The notes below the pieces were generated by a model. That model was not told the DNA's origin. It searched no databases and saw only the letters and a program-made list of their open reading frames with translations. A DNA stretch of 64,000 nt from UMGS1663 sp963621995. Its GTDB lineage: Bacteria; Bacillota; Clostridia; TANB77; CAG-508. Below, in pieces: positions 53,500-62,359 of this stretch (positions are counted from its first letter, which is position 1; each line of letters opens with the position of its first letter). A program made the translations under genes and the position numbers. Location of the stretch: NCBI GenBank assembly GCA_963621995.1, contig CAVFFZ010000005.1, forward strand, positions 7,758-71,757, written 5' to 3'.

Positions 53500-54748
53500 T
53501 TGAAAAAAAGAAGCTTATATGTATGTATAATAAGTATATTAATAATAATATTTTGCGTGTCATGTGTGTATGCAGATGATGTAGATGAAGAGGAAATGTT
53601 AGCAGATGAAGTAAAAGAATTAGCATTAGAAACTACTGCAAAAGTCAGTGAAGAACCTGTACTTAATGCTAGAGCGGCAGTTATATATGATAGAAAGACG
53701 AAAGAAATTATATGGGGAAAAAATGAAACAGAAAAAAGAGCAATGGCATCTACGACAAAAATAATGACAGCGATAGTTATAATAGAAAAAGGAAATTTAT
53801 CAGATGTTGTTACAATTTCAAAAAAAGCAGCAAACACAGGTGGTTCAAGATTAAAAATAAATACTAATGATAAAATAAGTGTAATAGATTTATTATATGG
53901 ATTAATGCTTAGGTCTCGGAAATGATGCAGCGGTAGCACTTGCAGAATATGCGGGGGAAAGCATAGAAGGTTTTGCAAAACTTATGAATAAAAAAGCAGA
54001 AGAAATAGGACTAAAAAATACGCACTTTATTACACCACATGGCTTAGATGATAGCGAACATTATACAACAGCATATGAACTTGCTGTGTTAACAGATTAT
54101 GCTTTAAAAAACGAGACATTCTCTAAAATAGTCAATACAAAAAGTACAACGATAAGCATAAATAATGTGCCAAGAAGCATATATAATACAAATGAATTAT
54201 TAGGAACCTTAAATGGAGTAGATGGTGTAAAAACAGGATTTACAAACAATGCAGGAAGATGTTTGGTTACTTCTTGTACAAGAGATAATAATCAAATAAT
54301 AACTGTAGTTCTAGGTTGTGATACAAAAAAACAAAGAACATCAGATAGCATGAAATTAATTGAATATGCATTTAAAAACTATACAAGAGTAAATTTGGAA
54401 GAAAAAATAAAAGTAGAATTTGAAAAATGGAAACAAATAAATAGTGAGCGCATATATATTAATAAAAGTGAAAAAACAAATGTTGAATTAGAGCTAAAAG
54501 AAATATATAAAAAGCAATTACCCATAAAAATTGGCGAAGAAAATGATATAGAACTTGAAATAAATGCAATATATGAATATGATGCACCAGTAATAAAAAA
54601 CACCAAAATAGGAAATATAGTAGTAAAGTATAATAACAAAGTGGTTGAAAGCGTAGATATAGTATGTTCAAAGAATATAGAAAAGAAAAAATTTTTTTCA
54701 TACTTTAAAGAATTATTGTCTGTAATACCTAATTGTGAACTTCCTTAG
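53500..54748 (+). CDS. D-alanyl-D-alanine carboxypeptidase needing a +1 frameshift at CGG
   Basis: The first frame (53500 to TGA 53923-53925) has a signal peptide (about 1-25) and the active-site S-x-x-K as STTK at 84-87. It reaches LLYGLMLRS, where the family continues with GNDAAVALAEYAG. That continuation is in the +1 frame, which then carries HGLDDSEHYTTAYELA and the KTG motif (DGVKTGFTNNAGR) and stops at 54748. Skipping the C of codon CGG (53917-53919) restores the family sequence exactly. The enzyme trims the terminal D-Ala from peptidoglycan stems. The start is TTG with its ribosome site in a hairpin. Apart from the shift the gene looks intact over 415 residues. Confidence 0.88.
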
Positions 54749-54778
54749 GGTAAAATATAAAAAATTTAAGCCTATATC

Positions 54779-54807
54779 TTGACTTTTGATAATATTTTTG
54801 TTATTAT
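54779..54807 (+). promoter_or_regulatory. Promoter of the tRNA pair
   Basis: TTGACT (54779-54784) and TATTAT (54802-54807) with 17-bp spacing; TATAAT at 54805-54810 is an alternative -10 with longer spacing. Confidence 0.65.
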
Positions 54808-54831
54808 AATAATGCTTTGTAAAAAGCATAT

Positions 54832-54907
54832 GCGGAAATAGCTCAGTTGATAGAGCGCTGCCTTGCCAAGGCAGAGGTCGCGGGTTTGAGCCCCGTTTTC
54901 CGCTCCA
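54832..54907 (+). tRNA. tRNA-Gly (GCC)
   Basis: The 76-base cloverleaf has acceptor GCGGAAA/TTTCCGC, anticodon stem CTGCC/GGCAG with loop TTGCCAA (anticodon GCC), T-arm GGTTTGAGCC and an encoded CCA at 54905-54907. Confidence 0.96.
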
Positions 54908-54910
54908 TTA

Positions 54911-54947
54911 TATACTTATATTAAATTTATTCATAAGTATATTTTTT
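54911..54947 (+). terminator. Hairpin between the two tRNAs
   Basis: TATACTTAT (54911-54919) pairs with ATAAGTATA (54933-54941) before T6. It could terminate after tRNA-Gly or serve as a processing site. Confidence 0.65.
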
Positions 54948-54955
54948 AAATATTC

Positions 54956-55029
54956 GGCGCTATAGCCAAGTGGTAAGGCACGAGTCTGCAAAACTCTGAT
55001 CCCCGGTTCAAATCCGGGTGGCGCCTCCA
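54956..55029 (+). tRNA. tRNA-Cys (GCA)
   Basis: The 74-base cloverleaf has acceptor GGCGCTA/TGGCGCC, anticodon loop CTGCAAA (anticodon GCA), T-arm CCGGTTCAAATCCGG and an encoded CCA at 55027-55029. Confidence 0.96.
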
Positions 55030-55031
55030 AC

Positions 55032-55078
55032 AAAAAAATCGATAAAATGCTGATATATCAATGTTTTATCGATTTTTA
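55032..55078 (+). terminator. Terminator after tRNA-Cys
   Basis: AAAAATCGATAAAA (55034-55047) is perfectly complementary to TTTTATCGATTTTT (55064-55077). Confidence 0.9.
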
Positions 55079-55414
55079 TATATTTTTATTTATTTTTTTT
55101 ACACTCATCAATAATTTTATCAAAATCAGAAATATACTTTTTATCTTTCTTAAAATCTATAAAATCCGCATTTTCCTAAGGAAATTCACATAAAACATTG
55201 CAATTGTAACAAAAATGTAATATAATTGTAATGTAGGGCGAAAATTTAAAATACGAAATAGAAATATCTATTTCCGTAAAGGCGTTTTAGTTATTTTTTG
55301 AAAACATTCTGAAATATTAAAAATAGTGGTAAATATTGCTATTGACGAATTTACAAAAGGTAACTAAAATAAAATATAGATAGATATAACTAAAAATAAA
55401 AGGATGGTAAAGTT
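55079..55414 (+). other. Promoter and long leader of the adhesin gene
   Basis: No gene lies here. TTGCAA (55198-55203) and TATAAT (55221-55226), spaced 17 bp, give a leader of about 180 bases. In it GAAATAG/CTATTTC (55258-55276) can form a hairpin. TTTTAGTTA (55285-55293) can pair with either of two identical TAACTAAAA copies (55361-55369 and 55387-55395), the second just before the AAAGGATGG ribosome site. A second possible promoter (TTGACG at 55342, TAAAAT 17 bp later) lies inside. I could not match the leader to a known riboswitch class, including the c-di-GMP classes. Confidence 0.6.
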
Positions 55415-58400
55415 ATGAAGTTTAAAAAGGGATTATTACAAACAATAATTATGGGGACAGCACTAGCAGGAATTATTTCAATTTCAACTAGTAGTCAAGC
55501 AAGTGTAAATAATACTGGAAAACTATTAAAAATGAATAACCCAACATATCGTACTTCTGGTTATGCATACCAAGCAGGATTAAAGTCAACTAGTGGAACT
55601 AAAGAACAAGATATGTGGAAGATTTATGAGTACAATACAAATGGACAAACAATAAAAAATCAAAATAATGGAATATATTGTTTGAAAATGGGTGTTGGCT
55701 TTGGTTCAGTAGGAGGAAGTGCTACACAAGAAAGACTATATAATGTGTATGCAGATATGAAAAATCCTATAGAATCAGACAAATCAATTATTAATAGTTA
55801 TAAAGCTACACTTCCAAGTACAGAAAATTATAATGCAATAGTATGGATTTTAGATCATAGCTATGTACCAGCACAAACAACTAGTCCAACAGCAGAGCAA
55901 ATTGCAGATGCTGCAGCATTTAAACAAGAACTATTAACTAATGCGGGTATTCCAAATAGCAAAATGAATGATGATTTAATTGATATTGTACAACAAATAG
56001 CAATTTGGTATTTTACAAACAATGATCAATATAAAACAGAGGAAATTACAACAATACAAGCTAAACTTGCAAGTCAATTAAACTACGATTCAGTAGATGA
56101 CGTATTTGACAATTGGGACTTAAGCGATGATATTTATGCATTATATACATATTTTATAAATGGCGGAAATGCTAATAAAAATACAGATCCAAGTACAACT
56201 TCTATAAATCCAGTTAAATTTACTTCAAATACATCAAGAGTAACATTAAATGGAGATTACTATATTGCAGGACCTTATAAAATAGAGCAAGTATCAGATA
56301 AAGTATATACATTAGATGGAGCGTTAGTAGGTGCTAACAGCCAAGCTATAAGCTATACTTTATTAGATAGCAATAAACAAGAGACAACAAAAACTTTAAA
56401 AGAATTAATGGGAGAAAACTTCTATTTAAAAATACCATCTACACAAAATATAGAAAATGCTAAATTTAAAGTAGCAACAAAAATGAAACAAAATACAGTT
56501 ACTTATTGGACAGTTTCAAATCCAAACAATGACCAACCAGTAGCAGAAGTAACACCAGAAGCGAAAACATTTGAAGAAGAAGTAACACTTAATTTGTCAA
56601 ACTTTGACTTAGCATTAAGAAAATTTATTACAAAAATAAATGATGTAGCTGTAGACCCAAGTAGAGAACCAGTAGTTACAGCTCAAACTATAGAAGCACT
56701 AAAAAATAAAACAATTACAACAGTAACTAAAACACATACAAAAACTCCAATTCAAGTAGAAATAGGAGATACAGTTTTATATACAATTAGAATATACAAT
56801 GAAGGCGACATAGATGGTTATGCAAAAGAAATAACAGACTACTTACCAGAGGGATTAACATTAAAACAAAATAGTACAATAAATACAGAAAATGGATGGA
56901 CAAATCCATCTGGAGATGGAAAAACAATAGTAACAAATAAATTGGCAAATAGATTACTTGCTAAATTTAATGGCTCACAAGTGGACTATGCAGATGTACA
57001 AGTAGAATGTACAGTAAATGCACAAGTATCTGAAATTGAACAAAGACTAAAAAACGTAGCTGAAATTACAAACCATACAGATGAAAATGGAAATTCAATA
57101 ACAGATAGAGATTCTGTTCCAAAAGATTTAACAGATGACCAAAAAAATAATTATAACCCAGGAACTTCAGAACAAGGATGGGGTTATGAAGATGATGATG
57201 ATTACGAAGAATTAATATTACCAGGAAAATCATTTGACTTAGCATTAAGAAAATTTATTACAAAAATAAATGATGTAGCTGTAGACCCAAGTAGAGAACC
57301 AGTAGTTACAGCTCAAACTATAGAAGCACTAAAAAATAAAACAATTACAACAGTAACTAAAACACATACAAAAACTCCAATTCAAGTAGAAATAGGAGAT
57401 ACAGTTTTATATACAATTAGAATATACAATGAAGGCGACATAGATGGTTATGCAAAAGAAATAACAGACTACTTACCAGAGGGATTAACATTAAAACAAA
57501 ATAGTACAATAAATACAGAAAATGGATGGACAAATCCATCTGGAGATGGAAAAACAATAGTAACAAATAAATTGGCAAATAGATTACTTGCTAAATTTAA
57601 TGGCTCACAAGTGGACTATGCAGATGTACAAGTAGAATGTACAGTAAATGCACAAGTATCTGAAATTGAACAAAGACTAAAAAACGTAGCTGAAATTACA
57701 AACCATACAGATGAAAATGGAAATTCAATAACAGATAGAGATTCTGTTCCAAAAGATTTAACAGATGACCAAAAAAATAATTATAACCCAGGAACTTCAG
57801 AACAAGGATGGGGTTATGAAGATGATGATGATTACGAAGAATTAATATTACCAGGAAAGTCATTTGACTTAGCATTAAGAAAATTTATTACAAATATAAA
57901 TGGAAAAGAATTAGTAAAAGAAGATGGTGCATATTTAAGAGAGCCAACAATTGATTTAACACCATTAATAAATGGTACAGGTACAACAGCTGAATATAAA
58001 CATCCTAAAAATCCAGTTGGAGTGGCTGTAGGAGACATAGTAATTTATACATTAAGAATATACAATGAAGGTGAAATAGATGGATATGCAAGCAAAGTTA
58101 CAGACTATTTACCACCACAATTAGAATTTGTAATTGATGATGAAGAAAACTTTAATGCAAAATATGGATGGGTAATAGATTCTTCATTAAGAAAAGCGAG
58201 CACATCATATTTAGCAAAACCAACAATAGATCCAGAAGATACATTAATTAAAGCATTTGATGGAACAACATTAGATTACAAAGAATTAAAAATTAAATGT
58301 AGAGTAAAATCTACAAAAGATTTAAATAAAGTAATTACAAATATCGCTGAAATTACAGAATTTACAGATGTTAATGGAAATACTATAACAGATAGAGATT

Positions 58401-60421
58401 CACAAAAAGAAAATGTAGTTTTACCAAGTGATGAAAACTTATCAAACTACAAAGGAAATGAATCTAATAAATCTATATTAACAGATAGTAATTACCATTA
58501 CAAAGGACAACAAGATGATGACGATTTTGAAAAATTAATATTAGAAGAATTTGACTTAGCATTAAGAAAATTTATTACAAAGATAAATGAAACACCTGTA
58601 ACAAACAGAGTTCCAGTATTTACAAATGTAAAAGATGAAAATGGAAACTATATATATGAACATACAAAAGAACCAATAGAAGTTGACAGTATGGATATTG
58701 TTGAATATACACTTCGTATATATAATGAAGGTGATATAGCAGGATATGCTAAAGAAGTAAAAGATAATATTCCAGAAGGATTAGAATTCTTACCAGAAAA
58801 TGAAACAAACAAAGAATATCGTTGGATTATGTTAGACGAAGACGGAAATGAAACAACAGATGTAAATAAGGCAAAATACATAACAACAGATTATTTATCT
58901 AAAGAACAAGAAGAAACACAAGGCTCAAACTTAATACAAGCATTTGATAGCACGAGAACATCACCAGATTTCAAAGAAGTAAAAATAGCATTTAAAGTTT
59001 CAGCATCAAATACTTATACAGGAATTATTACAAATACAGCTGAAATTTCAGATGATTCAGACGAAAATGGTAATGATGTAGAAGATAGAGATTCTACACC
59101 AGATAATAACAATTCAAAAGAAGACGATATAGATGTAGAACATGTAAAATTAAGTTACTTTGACTTAGCATTAAGAAAATTCATTACAGCGGTAGATAAT
59201 AAAGAACTTATAGATGAAAATGGTAAATATATAAGAGAGCCAGTAGTTGATGTAACACCATTAGTAGAAGGAACAGGAACAACAGCTATTTATAATCATC
59301 CAAAAGATCCAGTAGAAGTAGAAAATGGAAACATAGTTACTTATACTATAAGAGTATATAATGAAGGAACTAAAGATGGTTATGCAAAAGAAATTAAAGA
59401 TGATTTACCAGAGGGACTAGAATTTTTACCAGATAACGACACAAATAAAACATATAGATGGGTAATATTAGATAAAGACGGAAATGAAACAACAAATGTT
59501 GAAGAAGCAGTATCTATTAAGACAGATTACTTATCTAAAGAGCAAGAGGATGAAACTGGAAGAAATAACTTACTTGTAAAATTTGATAGTACAACAATGG
59601 AAGAACCAGCTTACAAAGATGTAAAAATAGCATTTAAAGTAACAGAACCAAATACATCAGATAGAATATTAATTAATAAAGCGCAAGTATCAAACGATTC
59701 GGATAAAGATGGAAAGGATATAATTGATATTGATTCAACTCCAGATAAATGGATTGAAGATGAAGATGACCAAGACATTGAGAAAGTTAAAGTAAAATAT
59801 TTTGATTTAGCTTTAAGAAAGTGGGTAACACAAGCAATAGTAATAGATAATGGTACTGAAACTGTTACTGAAACAGGTCATAAACCAGAAGATGATCCAG
59901 AAGAAGTTGTAAAAGTTGAAATTAAAGAGGGAAGATTAAACAAAGTAGTAGTTAAATTCCGCTATAGCATTAGAATTTATAACGAAGGTGAAATAGCAGG
60001 TTATGCTAAAGAAGTTAAAGACTATATTCCAGAAGGATTAAAATTTGTTCAAGCCGATAACCCAGAATGGACAGAATTAGAAGATGGAACAATAGTAACA
60101 GACCAATTAAAAGATACTTTATTACAACCAGGAGAATATGCAGATGTTGAAGTATTACTTACTTGGGTAAATGGAAAAGATAACTTTGGATTAAAAACAA
60201 ACGTAGCAGAAATAAGCAAAGACTACAATGATAGCAATACACCAGATATTGACTCTACTCCAGATAATAAAAAAGAAGGCGAAGATGATATAGATGATGC
60301 ACCAGTTATTTTAACTATTAAAACAGGAGTAAATGATACAATACAATATATTCCTTTAACAACTATAGGTCTTACAATGCTAGCATCAGGAGTAGTATTA
60401 ATTAAAAAATATGTATTATAA
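55415..60421 (+). CDS. Thioester-domain surface adhesin with repeated stalk domains
   Basis: This 1668-residue protein has a signal peptide (about 1-30). Its N-terminal domain (about 60-240) has GIYCLKMG (Cys89) and VQQIAIWYF (Gln193/194), the layout of thioester domains that bond covalently to host proteins. The stalk is six or seven domains starting FDLALRKFIT, with I-x-N-E-G-x-x-x-G-Y-A-K and T-N-x-A-E-I, a pattern typical of DUF11/isopeptide pilin-like folds. The first two are almost identical (630-bp duplication). The end is a hydrophobic helix and KKYVL preceded by TIKTG, which may be a divergent sortase signal in place of LPxTG. A terminator follows. Confidence 0.85.
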   Translation: MKFKKGLLQTIIMGTALAGIISISTSSQASVNNTGKLLKMNNPTYRTSGYAYQAGLKSTSGTKEQDMWKIYEYNTNGQTIKNQNNGIYCLKMGVGFGSVGGSATQERLYNVYADMKNPIESDKSIINSYKATLPSTENYNAIVWILDHSYVPAQTTSPTAEQIADAAAFKQELLTNAGIPNSKMNDDLIDIVQQIAIWYFTNNDQYKTEEITTIQAKLASQLNYDSVDDVFDNWDLSDDIYALYTYFINGGNANKNTDPSTTSINPVKFTSNTSRVTLNGDYYIAGPYKIEQVSDKVYTLDGALVGANSQAISYTLLDSNKQETTKTLKELMGENFYLKIPSTQNIENAKFKVATKMKQNTVTYWTVSNPNNDQPVAEVTPEAKTFEEEVTLNLSNFDLALRKFITKINDVAVDPSREPVVTAQTIEALKNKTITTVTKTHTKTPIQVEIGDTVLYTIRIYNEGDIDGYAKEITDYLPEGLTLKQNSTINTENGWTNPSGDGKTIVTNKLANRLLAKFNGSQVDYADVQVECTVNAQVSEIEQRLKNVAEITNHTDENGNSITDRDSVPKDLTDDQKNNYNPGTSEQGWGYEDDDDYEELILPGKSFDLALRKFITKINDVAVDPSREPVVTAQTIEALKNKTITTVTKTHTKTPIQVEIGDTVLYTIRIYNEGDIDGYAKEITDYLPEGLTLKQNSTINTENGWTNPSGDGKTIVTNKLANRLLAKFNGSQVDYADVQVECTVNAQVSEIEQRLKNVAEITNHTDENGNSITDRDSVPKDLTDDQKNNYNPGTSEQGWGYEDDDDYEELILPGKSFDLALRKFITNINGKELVKEDGAYLREPTIDLTPLINGTGTTAEYKHPKNPVGVAVGDIVIYTLRIYNEGEIDGYASKVTDYLPPQLEFVIDDEENFNAKYGWVIDSSLRKASTSYLAKPTIDPEDTLIKAFDGTTLDYKELKIKCRVKSTKDLNKVITNIAEITEFTDVNGNTITDRDSQKENVVLPSDENLSNYKGNESNKSILTDSNYHYKGQQDDDDFEKLILEEFDLALRKFITKINETPVTNRVPVFTNVKDENGNYIYEHTKEPIEVDSMDIVEYTLRIYNEGDIAGYAKEVKDNIPEGLEFLPENETNKEYRWIMLDEDGNETTDVNKAKYITTDYLSKEQEETQGSNLIQAFDSTRTSPDFKEVKIAFKVSASNTYTGIITNTAEISDDSDENGNDVEDRDSTPDNNNSKEDDIDVEHVKLSYFDLALRKFITAVDNKELIDENGKYIREPVVDVTPLVEGTGTTAIYNHPKDPVEVENGNIVTYTIRVYNEGTKDGYAKEIKDDLPEGLEFLPDNDTNKTYRWVILDKDGNETTNVEEAVSIKTDYLSKEQEDETGRNNLLVKFDSTTMEEPAYKDVKIAFKVTEPNTSDRILINKAQVSNDSDKDGKDIIDIDSTPDKWIEDEDDQDIEKVKVKYFDLALRKWVTQAIVIDNGTETVTETGHKPEDDPEEVVKVEIKEGRLNKVVVKFRYSIRIYNEGEIAGYAKEVKDYIPEGLKFVQADNPEWTELEDGTIVTDQLKDTLLQPGEYADVEVLLTWVNGKDNFGLKTNVAEISKDYNDSNTPDIDSTPDNKKEGEDDIDDAPVILTIKTGVNDTIQYIPLTTIGLTMLASGVVLIKKYVL
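56603..57862 (+). repeat. 630-bp tandem duplication inside the adhesin gene
   Basis: Bases 56603-57232 and 57233-57862 agree at every position I compared except one near the end (A at 57229, G at 57859). Each copy encodes 210 residues, a complete stalk domain plus linker. Later domains are clearly diverged, so this duplication is recent. Confidence 0.93.
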
Positions 60422-60429
60422 ATTATAAT

Positions 60430-60463
60430 ATAATGCAAAAGGGAATTTCCCCTTTTGCATTAT
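60430..60463 (+). terminator. Terminator after the adhesin gene
   Basis: ATAATGCAAAAGGG (60430-60443) is perfectly complementary to CCCTTTTGCATTAT (60450-60463). The T tail is short (ATTTG). Confidence 0.78.
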
Positions 60464-60597
60464 ATTTGTTCTTGCTCCTTAATGGTAATTGTTAAAAAAG
60501 CATAATAAATTTAATGGAAATTATTGCAAATAGAGAAGTGTAATGATATAATCCATAAAGGAACAAAGAGAGATATTTATTTAAAGGTGGGAAAATA

Positions 60598-61518
60598 ATG
60601 AATCAAATTTTGTATACAAATACTCCTAAAAAAAGTGGAACTTTAGAAATAAAAACAGTTCTTAAAATATTTTCAATTGCATGTATTATATTTGGACTTA
60701 TATTAGTAGGACAAGCATCATATGCAATGGTTACTAAAAAAGGTAAAGAAAGTCAAAGTGAACCACTAATAAATGTTATACAATCAGAAGATATTTTAAA
60801 TATAAGTATAAAACATGATAAATTAATAGATAAAATTATTTATTCTTGGAATAATGGAGAAGAAGTTGTTTTACAAGGTAAAGGAAGAAAAGAAATAAAT
60901 GAAAATATAACTATACCAACTGGAACAAATACACTAGTATTAAAAGTAATAGATATTAACGGAAAAACAGCAACATACAGTGAAATGTATGAACTACAAC
61001 AAAGCGATACTACAAAACCAGAAATAGAATTATTAGTTGAAAGTTCAAAAGTAAAAATAGTAGTAAAAGATGAAACAGCGCTAAGTTACATGAGCTATTA
61101 CTGGAACAATGAAGATGAAACTAAAGTAGAAGCAAAAGAAGAATCACCAAAACAAATAGAAGATAAAATAGATATTTTAAAAGGTGAAAATACGTTAACA
61201 ATTATAGCGGTAGATAAAGCTGGAAATGAAACAGTGAAAGAACAAGCATTTAAAGGTGTTAAAAAACCAAAAATAGAACTTTCAAGAGAAGGTAATGAGC
61301 TAATTGTAAATGTTACAGATGAAGAGGGAATTCAAAAAATAGAATATACATTAAATGGTCAATTCTATACAACAGATCCAGAAAATACAGGAACAGCTTT
61401 AAATATGAAAGAAGTAGAATTTAGACAACCATTATCAGAAGGAGAAAATAAAATAACAATTAAAGCTTATAACATAAGTGGATTAGAAGAAGAGGTTTCA
61501 GGAGAGACAACAATTTAG
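60598..61518 (+). CDS. Membrane-anchored Ig-like domain protein
   Basis: This 306-residue protein has a cytoplasmic N-terminus of about 20 residues, one helix (about 24-44) and an extracellular part. That part has three related beta-sandwich repeats, each with a YSWNNGEE- or YYWNNEDE-like strand and an NTLVLKVIDINGKT-, NTLTIIAVDKAGNE- or NKITIKAYNISG-like strand. Such Ig-like repeats are common in surface proteins of Firmicutes and serve as spacers or binders. An extended -10 element (GTAATGATATAAT) is upstream. It lies 17 bp before the CmpB-family gene, with which it is probably co-transcribed. Confidence 0.72.
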   Translation: MNQILYTNTPKKSGTLEIKTVLKIFSIACIIFGLILVGQASYAMVTKKGKESQSEPLINVIQSEDILNISIKHDKLIDKIIYSWNNGEEVVLQGKGRKEINENITIPTGTNTLVLKVIDINGKTATYSEMYELQQSDTTKPEIELLVESSKVKIVVKDETALSYMSYYWNNEDETKVEAKEESPKQIEDKIDILKGENTLTIIAVDKAGNETVKEQAFKGVKKPKIELSREGNELIVNVTDEEGIQKIEYTLNGQFYTTDPENTGTALNMKEVEFRQPLSEGENKITIKAYNISGLEEEVSGETTI

Positions 61519-61535
61519 AAAAACAAGAAAGGAAA

Positions 61536-62357
61536 ATGATGGAAACAATACTATATTTCCTTACATATTTCATTATATACTCATTTGCAGGTTGGGTATT
61601 AGAGTCTGTTTCTAAATCTATATCACAAAAAAGGTTTGTAAATAGTGGATTTCTAAATGGACCTATATGCCCAATTTATGGTTTTGGCGCAATAATAATG
61701 TTATTAGCATTAAATTTCTTAAAAGAAAAACCATTAATATTATTTGCTGCAGCTTTTGTTATGCTATCTGCATGGGAATATATTGTAGGGGTACTTTTAG
61801 AAAAAATTTTTAAAACAAAATATTGGAATTACTCTTATTTGAAATTTAATTTTCAAGGAAGAATATGTTTAAAAAATTCTATATATTGGGGAATATTGGG
61901 AGTAGTATTTATATGTTATATAAATCCATTCATAGAAAGTTATATAAGAACCGTTCCAATAGATTTATTGCTATATTTAGATATTATAATAGGAATAACA
62001 ATAATTGTAGACTTAATTGTAAGTACTATAGCAGTAACTAATTTTGAAACTATGGTTAATAAAATTAACTACATGGGAATTACAATAAAAGAAAAAGTAA
62101 AAGAATTAAAAGAGTTAAAAGATAAGAACAAACAAAAAATTATTAACATAGAGAAAAGTGCTATAGAGAATACAGAAAACAAAATTAAAGAGCTAAAAAG
62201 TAGTCAAGCAAAATTAAAAATTAGAATATATAGGCAGGCTAATCGTTTAAAAAAGGCGTTCCCTAGTATGAAATCAGAAACAATAACTAAATTTTTAAAC
62301 CAAAAAATAGATTTAAAAAAATTGAAACAAAATATAAAGAAGGAAAATAAGGAGTAA
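61536..62357 (+). CDS. CmpB-family (putative ABC transporter permease) membrane protein
   Basis: This 273-residue protein is a paralogue of the one at 16419. It has the same spans, the FVNSGFLNGPICPIYGFGA signature (about 30-48), YWNYSYLKFNFQGRICL, and a C-terminal charged coiled coil (about 180-273). The two have the same length but clearly different sequences, so the duplication is old. Function is unknown in spite of the family name. ATG at 61536 or 61539 follows GAAAGGAAA. The GGDEF gene starts 2 bp after its stop region. Confidence 0.8.
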   Translation: MMETILYFLTYFIIYSFAGWVLESVSKSISQKRFVNSGFLNGPICPIYGFGAIIMLLALNFLKEKPLILFAAAFVMLSAWEYIVGVLLEKIFKTKYWNYSYLKFNFQGRICLKNSIYWGILGVVFICYINPFIESYIRTVPIDLLLYLDIIIGITIIVDLIVSTIAVTNFETMVNKINYMGITIKEKVKELKELKDKNKQKIINIEKSAIENTENKIKELKSSQAKLKIRIYRQANRLKKAFPSMKSETITKFLNQKIDLKKLKQNIKKENKE

Positions 62358-62359
62358 TT

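Noticed and set aside
53424..53978. 184-codon minus-strand frame opposite the carboxypeptidase
   Set aside because: It is antisense to a protein with clear catalytic motifs and spans the frameshift by chance.
55230..55300. c-di-GMP riboswitch before the adhesin
   Set aside because: GTAAAGGCG resembles part of the GEMM core, but the other conserved parts and the tetraloop receptor are missing.
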